Positions 31,817 to 40,271 are shown, counted from the stretch's first letter. The stretch: DNA of 64,000 bases from Nonomuraea turkmeniaca (GCF_005889735.1 NZ_VCKY01000010.1:1-64000), one strand, 5' to 3'. The notes: generated by a model from the letters alone, not told the origin. Numbers and translations: made by a program.

Positions 31817-34558
31817 TCAGGCCAGCAGGGCCGCCACCGCCAGCGCCGGCTCCGGGTACTCGGCCAGCAGCGCGCCGACCTCCTCATGATCGGTTCCGGA
31901 GGCGGTGCGCCACTCGCCGGCGCACCCCAGCAACCCCGCCACCGCGTCGCACGCCGCCGGATGCCCCATGAGCAACTCGGTCACCGGCCCCGACGCCACC
32001 GGCACGGAGGCGGCCTTCGGCCGGGCCGGACGGGCGGACCACGGCGGCGTCCAGGCGTCCACGGCGGCCAGGCTTCCGGGGAAGGTCCGCCCGGCCTCCC
32101 GCACGAGCGCCGGCATCAGCTCGCTCGCCTGATCCCGCAACGTCGTGATCAGCCTGGGCAACCACGGCAGCAACACGTTGTCCGGCAACCTCCCGAACGC
32201 CTTGGAGATCACCTCCACCACGAAGCCCGACAGCGCCGGGACGGGCTCCATGGCCTGTACGAACCCCATGATGTACTGCGGGAACGACGGCACGACCAGC
32301 GGATTGGCCAGCAGCTCGTCGCAGCGCGAACGCAGCTCGCCCTGCGTCAGCAGCCCGAGCTGGGTCCGCGCGGCCCACAACACCGCCACCTTGGCCGGCG
32401 ACTCGGGATGCGACTGCCGCACGGCGAGCTCCAGCTGCGCCCGATCACAGCCCAGCGCCAGCGCCAGGCTCTCCATCGAGAACAGGAACCCCAGCATGGC
32501 GGCCACCTGCCGCACCCCGGTGTCGTCGTCCACGAAGGCGGTGGGCAGCAGCGTGCAGTAATGCGCGTACCCGGCGGTCGCGAACTCCTCGCACCAGGTG
32601 GGCAGCTCCGGCTCATTCGCCCGGTAGTAGGCCATCAGCCGCCGGATCCGCCGCAGCACCTCGGGCGCGTCGTCCACGCTCCGCTCGGTCGCCAGCAGCT
32701 CAACGGCCCGCGCCCCGAGCTCGTCGGCGAACCGTTTGCTGCCCAGGTAGAGCACGGCGTCCTCGACGGCCGCGAGCGCTACGGCCGCCGTCGCCTTGGG
32801 ATGCCAGACCTTGCGCCGCAGGCGCTGCTCCAGCACCTGCTCGATGGTGACGCCCTCGTAGCCGAGCTCGATGATGGAGCGCTGGTGCTTGCCGAAGGAC
32901 AGGTCCCAGCTCTCCTGGATCGACCGCTCCCCCAGCCGCCGCTCGCCCATGATCGGCCGGACCGCGTCGTGCGGCAGCAGGTACCGCAGCATCCACAGCA
33001 GGTCGGAGCAGGGCACCAGGTGGGGGTCGGCGTTGAGATCGAGCAGCGCCCGCTGGATCGTGCGTTTCGTCAGGTCCAGGCCGAGCGGCTCGAGCCGGTC
33101 GTAGACGTTCTTGGCCAGCGGCGGCAGGGCGTCGTAGCCGACCTCGCCGACGCGGTCGCCGCCGAGCAGGATCTCGCACAGCCGGCGCACGTCCCTGCGG
33201 CCCGGGACGACGTCCTTCTCGATGCAGGTGACGGCCGCGTCCTGGAAGTCGTACGGGGTGGGCCTGGCCCGGTTGCGCAGGCCGGCGAGCAGGATCGACG
33301 TCTCGAACACGGCGATCGCGTCGGCGGTGCTGGCCAGGTAGCCGTTGCGGCGGGCCAGCCGGACGATGTCCACGCACCAGCCGAGCAGCTCCGACTGGTC
33401 CAGCTCGTCGAGGACGGGCGGCCGCGACAGGAACCCCGTCAGCTTGTCGGCCGGCGCGATCTCCGGCTTGGGGGCGGGCAGCTTGGTGACTCGCTTGCGC
33501 GTGCCCTTCTGCCCGGCCAGCTGGAACGGCGTCAGGCCGCTGCGGGCCACCGCCTTGGCCCAGGTCGCCGCCGCGATCGACACCGAGCCCGAGGCGAGGC
33601 CGAACTGGGCCTCGATGGCCGAGTGGCTGGACGGGATGAGGCCGTACAGCCACGTGGTGCCGGTCCGCGGGGTGATCTCGAAGGGGGCGGTGGAGCGCAG
33701 GCCGAACTGCTCGACGTGGCTGGCGGCGTGGAAGGCGCCGCACACGTACAGGCAGTCGGCCGGGTCGGCGCCCGATGTGGCCAGGTGCTCGCGCATCCTG
33801 GTCCACATGTAGCGCTCGCGGTCCTCGTCCACGGCCAGCCGCCGCTCGTCGGGGTTGAGGCGACGGAACAGGCTGCCGATCAGCACCATGACCTGGCGGT
33901 AGGTGTCGTAGTCCGCGCCGGACAGCGGCTGCTCGACGTACTGGTCCCACCATTCCGACCAGTGCCGCACCTTGCCGTGATGCAGCAGGTGCTCCTCCAG
34001 CTCGGCGAAGCGGGGGCGCAGGTCGCCGATCTCGACGCCGACCGCGTCTCCGTGCAGGCCCGCTTCCTCCTCCTTTGGGCCGTGCTGGGGCTCCTCCTTG
34101 GGCGCCCACTGGAAGACGTGGTCGGTCGAGCGGTCCACCAGGACCAGCTCCACGCCCGGCGTTTCGAGCGCGTACGAGATGGCCTGGTATTCGGCCGACG
34201 CCTCTGTGATGGGCGCCACCACGCTGAGCGGCGCCCAATCTTTGGGAAAACCGTCGAGGTCGGTCGCGAACGCCTGCACCGCCACCGGCAGCCGGCAGTT
34301 GCGCAACTCGGTCAGCAGCGGCCGCAGGTCCTCGCACAACTCCAGATAGATGACCTTCGGCTGCTTCTCGCGCAGCCGTCGCACCATCGCCAGGCCCGAG
34401 GCCGGCGAGTGGTGGCAGACCGGGAAGATCTCCAACTCCTCACGCAGCGCCCGGTCGACGTCGTTCACCATCCCCGACAGGATGCCCGACACGGTGTCGC
34501 CGCCGAACTCCCGCGCCGCCTGAGCGAGCTGCTCCCGCAGCGGGTCGAACGTGCTCAT
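31817..34558 (-). CDS. DUF5682-like protein of a MoxR/vWA multi-gene system
   Basis: 913 residues, ATG 34558 overlapping the MoxR stop (ATGA). The N-terminus has PVCHHSPASGLAMVRRL (His pair at 49-50) followed by KVIYLELCEDLRPLLTEL, the pattern of DUF5682, which has been related to the TIKI/EreA/ChaN-type hydrolase fold. DCLYVCGAFHAASHV near residue 270 may supply a further His. The remaining two thirds are helical (for example YEGVTIEQVLEQRLRRKVWH). No signal peptide is present, so it is cytosolic. It is the last gene of the operon. In related systems the protein is the presumed effector paired with the AAA+ and vWA components; that is inference here. Confidence 0.85.
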   Translation of the reverse strand: MSTFDPLREQLAQAAREFGGDTVSGILSGMVNDVDRALREELEIFPVCHHSPASGLAMVRRLREKQPKVIYLELCEDLRPLLTELRNCRLPVAVQAFATDLDGFPKDWAPLSVVAPITEASAEYQAISYALETPGVELVLVDRSTDHVFQWAPKEEPQHGPKEEEAGLHGDAVGVEIGDLRPRFAELEEHLLHHGKVRHWSEWWDQYVEQPLSGADYDTYRQVMVLIGSLFRRLNPDERRLAVDEDRERYMWTRMREHLATSGADPADCLYVCGAFHAASHVEQFGLRSTAPFEITPRTGTTWLYGLIPSSHSAIEAQFGLASGSVSIAAATWAKAVARSGLTPFQLAGQKGTRKRVTKLPAPKPEIAPADKLTGFLSRPPVLDELDQSELLGWCVDIVRLARRNGYLASTADAIAVFETSILLAGLRNRARPTPYDFQDAAVTCIEKDVVPGRRDVRRLCEILLGGDRVGEVGYDALPPLAKNVYDRLEPLGLDLTKRTIQRALLDLNADPHLVPCSDLLWMLRYLLPHDAVRPIMGERRLGERSIQESWDLSFGKHQRSIIELGYEGVTIEQVLEQRLRRKVWHPKATAAVALAAVEDAVLYLGSKRFADELGARAVELLATERSVDDAPEVLRRIRRLMAYYRANEPELPTWCEEFATAGYAHYCTLLPTAFVDDDTGVRQVAAMLGFLFSMESLALALGCDRAQLELAVRQSHPESPAKVAVLWAARTQLGLLTQGELRSRCDELLANPLVVPSFPQYIMGFVQAMEPVPALSGFVVEVISKAFGRLPDNVLLPWLPRLITTLRDQASELMPALVREAGRTFPGSLAAVDAWTPPWSARPARPKAASVPVASGPVTELLMGHPAACDAVAGLLGCAGEWRTASGTDHEEVGALLAEYPEPALAVAALLA

Positions 34559-35670
34559 GACAGGGTGGCGATCGCCTCGCGGCCGCCCTCGAGGAACTCC
34601 TGCCACGGCCCGCCGTCCTTCTTGCTGCGGGGCTCGACGACGCCGTGCCAGTACTTGTTCAGGATCGCCAGGTCCTCGGGGGTGCGCCGGGCCAGCGACC
34701 CGACCAGCGACCCCGCCAGGGTCTGCGCGCGCAGCACCCGGTCGCCGAAGAACTGACTGTGCAGGATCGCGTCCTCGAGCACGCCGATCTGCTCGGCCGT
34801 GGACAACGCCGACTCCAGCTTCTCGTCGTCGCTGGTGGCCGACGCCGCGGCGGACCGCAGGTCGGCGAAGCTCTGCAGCAGGATGTCCAGCAGCGTGGGC
34901 GGCAGGTCCAGCTCGATCTGGTGCCTGCGCAGCAGCTCCTCGGTCCGGAAGCGGACGATCTCCGCCTCGCTCTTCTTGTTGGTCACCACAGGGATGCGGA
35001 CGAAGTTGAAGCGGCGCTTGAGCGCCGACGACAGGTCGTTGACACCCCGGTCGCGGCTGTTGGCGGTGGCGATGATGGAGAAGCCGGGCTGGGCGAAGAC
35101 GATGTTGTGGTCGTCGAGCTCCGGGATGGAGACGTACTTCTCCGACAGGATCGAGATCAGCGCGTCCTGCACGTCGCTGGTCGAGCGGGTCAGCTCCTCG
35201 AAACGGCCGATCACGCCGTTCTCCATCGCCGTCATGATCGGCGAGGGGATCATGGACTCGCGGGACTGGCCCTTGGCGATGACCATGGACACGTTCCACG
35301 AGTATTTGATGTGGTCCTCGGTGGTGCCGGCGGTGCCCTGCACCACGAGCGTGGAGTTACGGCAGATGGCCGCGGCCAGCAGCTCGGCCAGCCAGCTCTT
35401 GCCGGTGCCCGGGTCGCCGATCAGCAGCAGGCCCCGGTCCGAGGCCAGGGTCACGATGCTGCGCTCGACGAAGCTGCGGTCGCCGAACCACTTCTGCGGG
35501 ATCTCCCTGTCGAGCCCGTCGGAGCGTTCGGAGCCGAGGATGAACAGCCGGATCATGCGAGGGCTGAGCCGCCACGTGAACGGCTTGGGACCGTCGTCGA
35601 TCGACTCCAGCCAGTCGAGCTCCTCGGCGTACTTCACCTCTGCGGGGGCGCGCAGCATATCGTCACTCAT
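34555..35670 (-). CDS. MoxR-type AAA+ ATPase
   Basis: 371 residues, ATG 35670 with AGGAG about eight bases upstream. Walker A is GDPGTGKSW (residues 85-93). The body has the MoxR arrangement: IPSPIMTAMENGVIGRFEEL, DALISILSEKYVSIPEL, the sensor-1 segment FSIIATANSRDRGVNDLSSA, and ALKRRFNFVRIPVV with the arginine finger. MoxR ATPases act as chaperones that load or remodel proteins together with a vWA partner, which is the next gene upstream. It is coupled to the DUF5682-like gene by ATGA and lies 11 bases from the vWA gene. Confidence 0.94.
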   Translation of the reverse strand: MSDDMLRAPAEVKYAEELDWLESIDDGPKPFTWRLSPRMIRLFILGSERSDGLDREIPQKWFGDRSFVERSIVTLASDRGLLLIGDPGTGKSWLAELLAAAICRNSTLVVQGTAGTTEDHIKYSWNVSMVIAKGQSRESMIPSPIMTAMENGVIGRFEELTRSTSDVQDALISILSEKYVSIPELDDHNIVFAQPGFSIIATANSRDRGVNDLSSALKRRFNFVRIPVVTNKKSEAEIVRFRTEELLRRHQIELDLPPTLLDILLQSFADLRSAAASATSDDEKLESALSTAEQIGVLEDAILHSQFFGDRVLRAQTLAGSLVGSLARRTPEDLAILNKYWHGVVEPRSKKDGGPWQEFLEGGREAIATLS

Positions 35671-35681
35671 GCGAAGTTCTC

Positions 35682-37103
35682 CTAGGTGAGGAAGTTCTTG
35701 AGCTCGAAGACGAGCTTGCGGATGTGGCCCGAGATCACCGGGGTGCCCAGGTCCTTGAGCTTCTTGCGGAACCACGGGTCGACGCTCTGGACGCCAGAGC
35801 TGTTCACCGAGCCCACGGGGATGAACTTCACCCCTGAGCGGTGGACGGCCTCGATGCCGTCGAACAGCGGCTGGGAGCGGTCGAACTCGTAGAAGTCGGA
35901 GATCCACACCATCACGGTGTTACGCGGATCGGTGATCTTCGGGCGGGCCATGGCCATCGCGACCGGGCCGTCGTTGCCGCCACCGAGGTTGGTACGCAGC
36001 AGGACCTCGAACGGGTCGTGCACCCATGGGGTCAGGTCGAGCGCCTGGGTGTCGTACGCGATCAGGTGCACGTCGACCTTGGGAAGCCCGGCGAAGATCG
36101 AGGCCAGGATGGTGCAGTTGACCATCGAGTCCACCATCGAACCCGACTGGTCCACGACCACGATCATCCGGGCCGGAGTGGTGCGCCGGGCGGTCTGCTT
36201 GTAGAAGAGCCGGTCCACGTAGAGCCGCTGGTCCTCGGGGCTCCAATTGGTGAGGTTCTTCCAGATGGTGCGATCGAGGTCGAGGTTGCGGAAGACCCGC
36301 TTCGGCGGCACCGACCGGTCGATCGTGCCCGCGGTGGCCTTCTCGACCTGGGTACGCAGCACCTCGGCGACCTCGTCCACGTACTTGCGGATCAGCGCCT
36401 TGGCATTGGCCAGCGCGACGCCGGACAGGTTGGACTTGTCCCGCAGCAACTGCTCGATGAGCGACATGCTGGGCGTGAGCTGTCTGGCCAGGGCAGGGTC
36501 GGCGAGCACTTCGCGCAGGTGCATGCGCTTGACCAGGTCGCCCTCCAGCCCGGCGAGCAACGCGGCCAACTCCTCGTTGCCCGGGCTGTGGCGCAGCCCA
36601 CCAGGCTCGCAACCCATGCCGTGCTCGAACCAGGCCGCGTCCTTCTTCCACGCCTCCAACTGGCCGGCGGTGACATTGCCCGAGCCCGTGGCGAACACGT
36701 TGAGCAGCAGCTTGGAGACCAGGGCCGCGCGGCGGACCTCGTCTCCTTCCTCGTGGTCCCGCTCCGCCATCAGGCCCTCGAACCCGGCGGCCAGGTCGGG
36801 AAAACGTTGCACGAGGTTGTCGACCGAGATGCCCGGGTCGAGCAGGGCCGGCGGGAGGCCGAGGTCGCCGACGATGGCCATGCTGGCGGTCTCCAACGCG
36901 GGCTGCTCGTCGGGGCTGAACAGCCGCGACAGCAGCCGCCAGTAGAGCACCTGCCGCCGGGTCATATCAGCACTCTGCCCGGCGCCTTGTTCGGAGGCTG
37001 CCTGGCCCGCGCCTTCGGAGGCTGCCTGCCCGGCGCCTTGCTCCCGGAGGTCGTCGTCCGTGATGTCGTCGTCCGTGATGTCGTCGTCCGTGATGTCGGT
37101 CAT
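35682..37103 (-). CDS. vWA-domain protein with acidic repeat N-terminus
   Basis: 473 residues. The C-terminal vWA domain has the MIDAS motif DQSGSMVDS (318-326), with later metal residues in TNLGGGNDGPVAM and VWISDFYEF. The middle part (50-310) is helical. The first 47 residues are odd: three copies of DITDD-type repeats from a 15-bp tandem unit, then Gly/Ala/Gln repeats (EQGAGQAASEGAGQAASEQG). ATG 37103 is supported by its ATGA overlap with the gene before; an ATG at codon 47 is an alternative. It would be the metal-dependent adaptor partner of the MoxR ATPase. Confidence 0.92.
   Translation of the reverse strand: MTDITDDDITDDDITDDDLREQGAGQAASEGAGQAASEQGAGQSADMTRRQVLYWRLLSRLFSPDEQPALETASMAIVGDLGLPPALLDPGISVDNLVQRFPDLAAGFEGLMAERDHEEGDEVRRAALVSKLLLNVFATGSGNVTAGQLEAWKKDAAWFEHGMGCEPGGLRHSPGNEELAALLAGLEGDLVKRMHLREVLADPALARQLTPSMSLIEQLLRDKSNLSGVALANAKALIRKYVDEVAEVLRTQVEKATAGTIDRSVPPKRVFRNLDLDRTIWKNLTNWSPEDQRLYVDRLFYKQTARRTTPARMIVVVDQSGSMVDSMVNCTILASIFAGLPKVDVHLIAYDTQALDLTPWVHDPFEVLLRTNLGGGNDGPVAMAMARPKITDPRNTVMVWISDFYEFDRSQPLFDGIEAVHRSGVKFIPVGSVNSSGVQSVDPWFRKKLKDLGTPVISGHIRKLVFELKNFLT
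37051..37095. repeat. Three perfect 15-bp tandem repeats in the vWA gene
   Basis: TCGTCGTCCGTGATG is present three times without mismatch, encoding the DDDIT-type acidic repeat at the protein's extreme N-terminus. A second, looser repeat follows at about 36979-37044. Confidence 0.9.
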
Positions 37104-38488
37104 TTCCGCAGCAGCCGTCCTGCCCGCTCTCGGAGCACCGCGACCGCGTCACCGGCCTTCGCCTCGGCCTTGACCACCTTGGGGTCGGTGGGCCCCATCG
37201 CCCAGTCGCCGGTGTGCACGGCGACGGGCTTCTTCTTGACCGTGGCCTGCACCGCGATCGGCTGCAGCGTCCACCGTCCGCCGTCCCAGTGCAGCAGCCC
37301 GAGACACGCTGTGGACGCCGCCACCAGCTCGGGCGTGAGCGGCGTGCTCGACGGCAGCCGGTCCAGGTCCAGCGCGAGCATGTTGCCGCCGCCCAGCTCC
37401 AGCGTCTCTCCGTCGACCGTGTAGCCCTCGATGAAGACGGGCTCGGCGATCCTGACGGGATGGCGGTCGAGCGGCGGGACCGGCGCCGCGACGGCCGCGC
37501 CGAGCTGGACGCGGGCGGTCGCGAACGGATCGGCCTCCTCGCCCGCGCGCGCCCGGTCGTCGTGCCACACCAGGTCGCCGCCGCCCAGCAGCGGCATGTC
37601 CGTGATCTCCAGGGTGCGGTGCTCGGCCAGCGCGCCCAGCAGCACCGGGTGGCCGCCCATCAGCCGCCACACGGCCGGGCCGACGATCGTGTCGACCTTC
37701 GCCGCGGCCACGCTCGTGCGTACGAGCCTGGCCGGAGCGCCTCCGGCCGGCTCGAAGACGCCGTGGACCTGGACGCGTACGACCGTGGCGTGCTCGTGCA
37801 CGTCGGCGCCCAGGATCAGCAGCCGCCCCGACACCTGCTCTGCGCCGCCGTTCCAGGGACCGGACTGCGACAGCAACAGGGCACGCGACCACAGATCGGC
37901 CCATCTCCGCGCTGGCACGTGCTCCATCGTGCTCACCGGGCACGAGGCCCGCAGCTCCGCCGCCAGGCCGTCGAGCAGCACCGCCAGCCCGCGCAGCTCC
38001 GGCACGGCGAGCAGGGCCTCGATCGCCTGATCGGAAGAGGAGACGACATCGTGGTCGACGCCACGCCAGCCCACGATGGCCAGCTCCCGCAGCCACACCC
38101 GGCACCCGGCGAGCAGATTGTCCGGGTGGTCGCCCGTTCCCGGGGCCGCCTCCCAGGCGGCTCGCGTCCGTCCGAGCGCCGCGTCGAGGCTTCCGAGCAG
38201 GGCATCGTGCACCGCCCCCGTCAACGCGGCCCGCCCGCCGGCCAGGGCCGCCAGATGCTCGTCGCCGATCGACCCCGCGACCACCTTCTCCACGGACTCG
38301 CCGATGCGATCGCCGAGCGGGCTGGCCGCCAGCGCGCCCGCGAGCGCGCTCAGCGCCGCCGCCGGCTCCTCACCGATCCGCGCGAACCCGTGCACCAGCG
38401 CGTCGTCGAACCCCGCCACCAGCTCAAGCGCCTCGTCGACCCCCGCCGGCGACCCGCTGCCCAGCTCACCAAGCTGTACATCGAGCAT
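37100..38488 (-). CDS. Unrecognised partner protein of the MoxR/vWA operon
   Basis: 462 residues from ATG 38488, part of a TGATG overlap with the preceding mini-ORF; a GTG two codons earlier is possible. The first ~200 residues are helical and Ala/Leu-rich. The second half is beta-rich with LLILGADVHEHATVVRVQVH, TVDGETLELGGGNMLALDLD and HWDGGRWTLQPIAVQATVKK. No catalytic motif, membrane segment or Cys cluster stands out. Position between the SWIM-like and vWA genes, with overlaps on both sides, shows it belongs to the system. It corresponds by place to the accessory DUF5691/bpX-type proteins of such operons, but I cannot confirm which family. Confidence 0.75.
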   Translation of the reverse strand: MLDVQLGELGSGSPAGVDEALELVAGFDDALVHGFARIGEEPAAALSALAGALAASPLGDRIGESVEKVVAGSIGDEHLAALAGGRAALTGAVHDALLGSLDAALGRTRAAWEAAPGTGDHPDNLLAGCRVWLRELAIVGWRGVDHDVVSSSDQAIEALLAVPELRGLAVLLDGLAAELRASCPVSTMEHVPARRWADLWSRALLLSQSGPWNGGAEQVSGRLLILGADVHEHATVVRVQVHGVFEPAGGAPARLVRTSVAAAKVDTIVGPAVWRLMGGHPVLLGALAEHRTLEITDMPLLGGGDLVWHDDRARAGEEADPFATARVQLGAAVAAPVPPLDRHPVRIAEPVFIEGYTVDGETLELGGGNMLALDLDRLPSSTPLTPELVAASTACLGLLHWDGGRWTLQPIAVQATVKKKPVAVHTGDWAMGPTDPKVVKAEAKAGDAVAVLRERAGRLLRK

Positions 38489-38529
38489 CAGCACACCACC
38501 TCCGCGCCCGCGAAACGTATGCCGGTCAT
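38488..38529 (-). CDS. 13-codon coupling mini-ORF
   Basis: ATG 38529 overlaps the SWIM-like stop (TGATG) and the ORF encodes MTGIRFAGAEVVC, ending in a TGA that overlaps the next ATG, again as TGATG. A ribosome could pass from gene to gene by termination-reinitiation. It is more likely a coupling device than a source of a functional peptide. Confidence 0.35.
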   Translation of the reverse strand: MTGIRFAGAEVVC

Positions 38530-39020
38530 CAGCGCACCGCCCCCATCGCCGGGAACCAGTGCAGCTCCGCCAGCGGCTCGGTGCTCTCGGGCACCTCCAG
38601 ATAGGCCAGGTGCCGCAGGAACCGGCTGAACACCACGGCCGCCGGCGTGCGCTCGACCAGCCTGTTGAGGCTGTTGATCAGGTCGCCGTGCTCGGCCACC
38701 TCCACCCGCAGGTAGCGGGCCACCCGGTCCATGCCGTACTGCAGGACCGCCTCGTCGGCCAGCATGCGTATGTGCTTGCATGCGTAGCCGTGCAGCGCGC
38801 CGCACGGCCGGTTGTTGTTCGTGCTGCAGCTCAGCGCATGGGTGCCGGCGGTGATCGACGAGACGTAGACCCGCTCTATGTCGGACCCGCTCGACACGAC
38901 ACCCTGGAGCCGGCCGTCGGCCAGCTCGACGAACGGCACCTTCGCCAGCTTGCGCGGCTCGACGGGCGGCACCACCCGTACCACACTGCGTTGCTCCCAC
39001 GCGGCTCTGTCCGCGTCCAC
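38529..39020 (-). CDS. SWIM-like zinc-finger protein, first gene of the MoxR/vWA operon
   Basis: 163 residues from GTG 39020, which has GAGG just upstream; the 198-residue alternative starts in sequence with poor codon pattern. Cysteines and a histidine fall in a SWIM-like order: C65, C73 and the C81-K-H83 ending (SCSTNNNRPCGALHGYACKH). The spacing of the first pair differs from the classic CxC. SWIM domains bind DNA or proteins. A longer SWIM protein often opens such operons, so this one is compact. The C-terminal half is helical (YGMDRVARYLRVEVAEHGDL). Confidence 0.7.
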   Translation of the reverse strand: MDADRAAWEQRSVVRVVPPVEPRKLAKVPFVELADGRLQGVVSSGSDIERVYVSSITAGTHALSCSTNNNRPCGALHGYACKHIRMLADEAVLQYGMDRVARYLRVEVAEHGDLINSLNRLVERTPAAVVFSRFLRHLAYLEVPESTEPLAELHWFPAMGAVR

Positions 39021-39191
39021 GACCTCAGAACCTCCCGCCCCAGCCGCCCCGCGCCCTTGCAGGCGGAAGTGCCCACACCTTCGCAAGCGGCTGATCAATT
39101 GATCCGCGAACCTACCCGACCCCACCGACAGAACGGGGAGAAACGATCAAACCACCTGCTCGACCCGCCGCCGTTCCGTGCCTCCAGCACC

Positions 39192-39422
39192 TCATGCGCG
39201 ACCGCGCCCCCGCAGAGCCCGCATTGTCCCGGCGGCATCGCCCGGCGAGCCGCCGATCGGCGTCACGTCCATGCCATGGGCGTTGGCGAACGCGGCGAAC
39301 CGGTCCGCGTCAGGGCCACTGGCCAGGACCTGGGTGGCGAGCCCGCGAAGCGGGACGGGGGCCATGATCGCGCCGTCCACCTCGCCGTAGCCGAGCAGCG
39401 CCACCTGAGAGCCGTCATCCAA
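39192..39422 (-). pseudogene. Internally deleted NAD(P)-dependent dehydrogenase (6PGDH/DUF1932-like)
   Basis: A TTG at 39422 with GGAGG eight bases upstream opens 76 codons: QVALLGYGEVDGA looks like the start of a Rossmann fold, but it continues directly into AIMAPVPLRGLATQVLASGP ... VTPIGGSPGDAAG. In the family that second segment comes well over 50 residues later. The end then degenerates into MRALRGRGRA. The gene therefore kept its promoter, start and two short blocks but lost most of the enzyme. Confidence 0.5.
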
Positions 39423-39449
39423 TGGGCCGCCCTCCGATCGAGTCCGCCG

Positions 39450-39472
39450 TATCGTTGACACTATTGTTGATA
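39450..39472. promoter_or_regulatory. Possible regulator site upstream of the dehydrogenase remnant
   Basis: An AT-rich 23-base stretch is bounded by TATC and GATA and carries a direct repeat (GTTGACA, GTTGATA). Its TTGTTGA-type composition recalls GntR/FCD-family operators. It lies 28 bases upstream of the remnant's start codon. Confidence 0.3.
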
Positions 39473-39563
39473 TTCCAGCATGAGGGCGGCGAACGTCCGC
39501 ACCGCCCGAAAACTCTTCGACGGCACGGTCTTCCCCCGGCCGCACCCCGCCCGTGGACGCGGG

Positions 39564-39860
39564 TCAGGCCACGTGCTCCTTGATGGCCACGCTGGTCAGC
39601 GCGAGCAGCAGCTCCAGGTCGGGCGTCGCGTCCACGTGGACGGCCACCCAGGCCCGGTCGGAGCAGGCCTGCACCTGGCGGCAGTCCAGCAGGTACGGCT
39701 CCAGCCGGTCGATCGCCGGGGCGGTCAGGCGGACCTGGACCTCGTCGCTCCCCGTCAGCCGCAGGATCTCGGTGCCGCGCACGGCGAACGTCACGCCGCG
39801 CCGGGTGTCGCGGACCGCCAGCGCCGGCCAGGACCGTAGCTCGGCCACGGCGCGCGCCAC
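39564..39860 (-). CDS. Small alpha/beta protein, possibly luciferase-like DUF5519 type
   Basis: 98 residues from GTG 39860 with GAGGACC upstream; the longer ORF has poor codon pattern before that point. Sequence reads VAELRSWPALAVRDTRRGVT, FAVRGTEILRLTGSDEVQVR, LTAPAIDRLEPYLLDCRQV, WVAVHVDATPDLELLLALTS. This is the pattern of small proteins annotated as luciferase-domain/DUF5519, whose real function is unknown. No catalytic residues are evident. It stands alone between two decayed genes. Confidence 0.6.
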   Translation of the reverse strand: MARAVAELRSWPALAVRDTRRGVTFAVRGTEILRLTGSDEVQVRLTAPAIDRLEPYLLDCRQVQACSDRAWVAVHVDATPDLELLLALTSVAIKEHVA

Positions 39861-39959
39861 GTAGGGTCCTCGCCGTTCAGCAGCCCGTCGCCTGACGGTA
39901 ATTCCCACCTCTCCATGCTGAAGGACACCCGTCCTTCGCGTCACCGGCCGTTCTGCAAC

Positions 39960-40199
39960 CGTTATCAACGCTCAGCGGTGCACGATCAGCCAGGTCGCGA
40001 TCGCGGGTCACGGGGCCGGAGCGGTTGCCGATGATGTGCGGCCTGCCGCACGGGAAGGTGACGGGCGCTCTCGCCGCGTCCGGGCGACGCGGATCTTGTC
40101 CGTGAGCTCGTCGAGTCGCCGGTAGCGGCGGACGGGCAGGCGCGGCGAGTGCGCCCGGCCACGGCCGAAGCGGCGCTCCGGTTTGCTCAGCAGCTTCAC
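39960..40199 (-). pseudogene. Frameshifted gene remnant of unknown family
   Basis: From GTG 40199 a well-coded frame gives KLLSKPERRFGRGRAHSPRL then PVRRYRRLDELTDKIRVART. Near 40060 the coding pattern moves to another frame, APVTFPCGRPHIIGNRSGPV then TRDRDLADRAPLSVDNG, and fades. Both parts look like real protein, so a single frameshift has broken the gene. I do not recognise it. The remaining bases up to 40316 are the chitinase promoter region. Confidence 0.4.
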
Positions 40200-40245
40200 A
40201 TATTGACGCCACCGCAGGTAAGGATTAACGTCGTCTCATAACTTA

Positions 40246-40271
40246 AAGGAAACTTTCCTAATAGTTTCCTT
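40246..40271. promoter_or_regulatory. Palindromic operator-like element upstream of the chitinase gene
   Basis: AAGGAAACT (40246-40254) and AGTTTCCTT (40263-40271) are perfect inverted repeats with an 8-base centre. Inside, AGGAAA-C-TTTCCT (40247-40259) is itself a palindrome. It lies 45-70 bases before the ATG, in the AT-rich promoter. A similar TCCGAAA-C-TTTCGGA element precedes the GH30 gene at 59653. Confidence 0.55.

Noticed and set aside
30974-34756. 1260-residue plus-strand ORF across the S33 and DUF5682 genes
   Set aside because: It spans two genes and the tandem repeat in other frames; low-complexity shadow typical of high-GC DNA.
37051-37095. CRISPR-like or integration repeat
   Set aside because: Perfect tandem 15-mers inside a coding sequence, without spacers.
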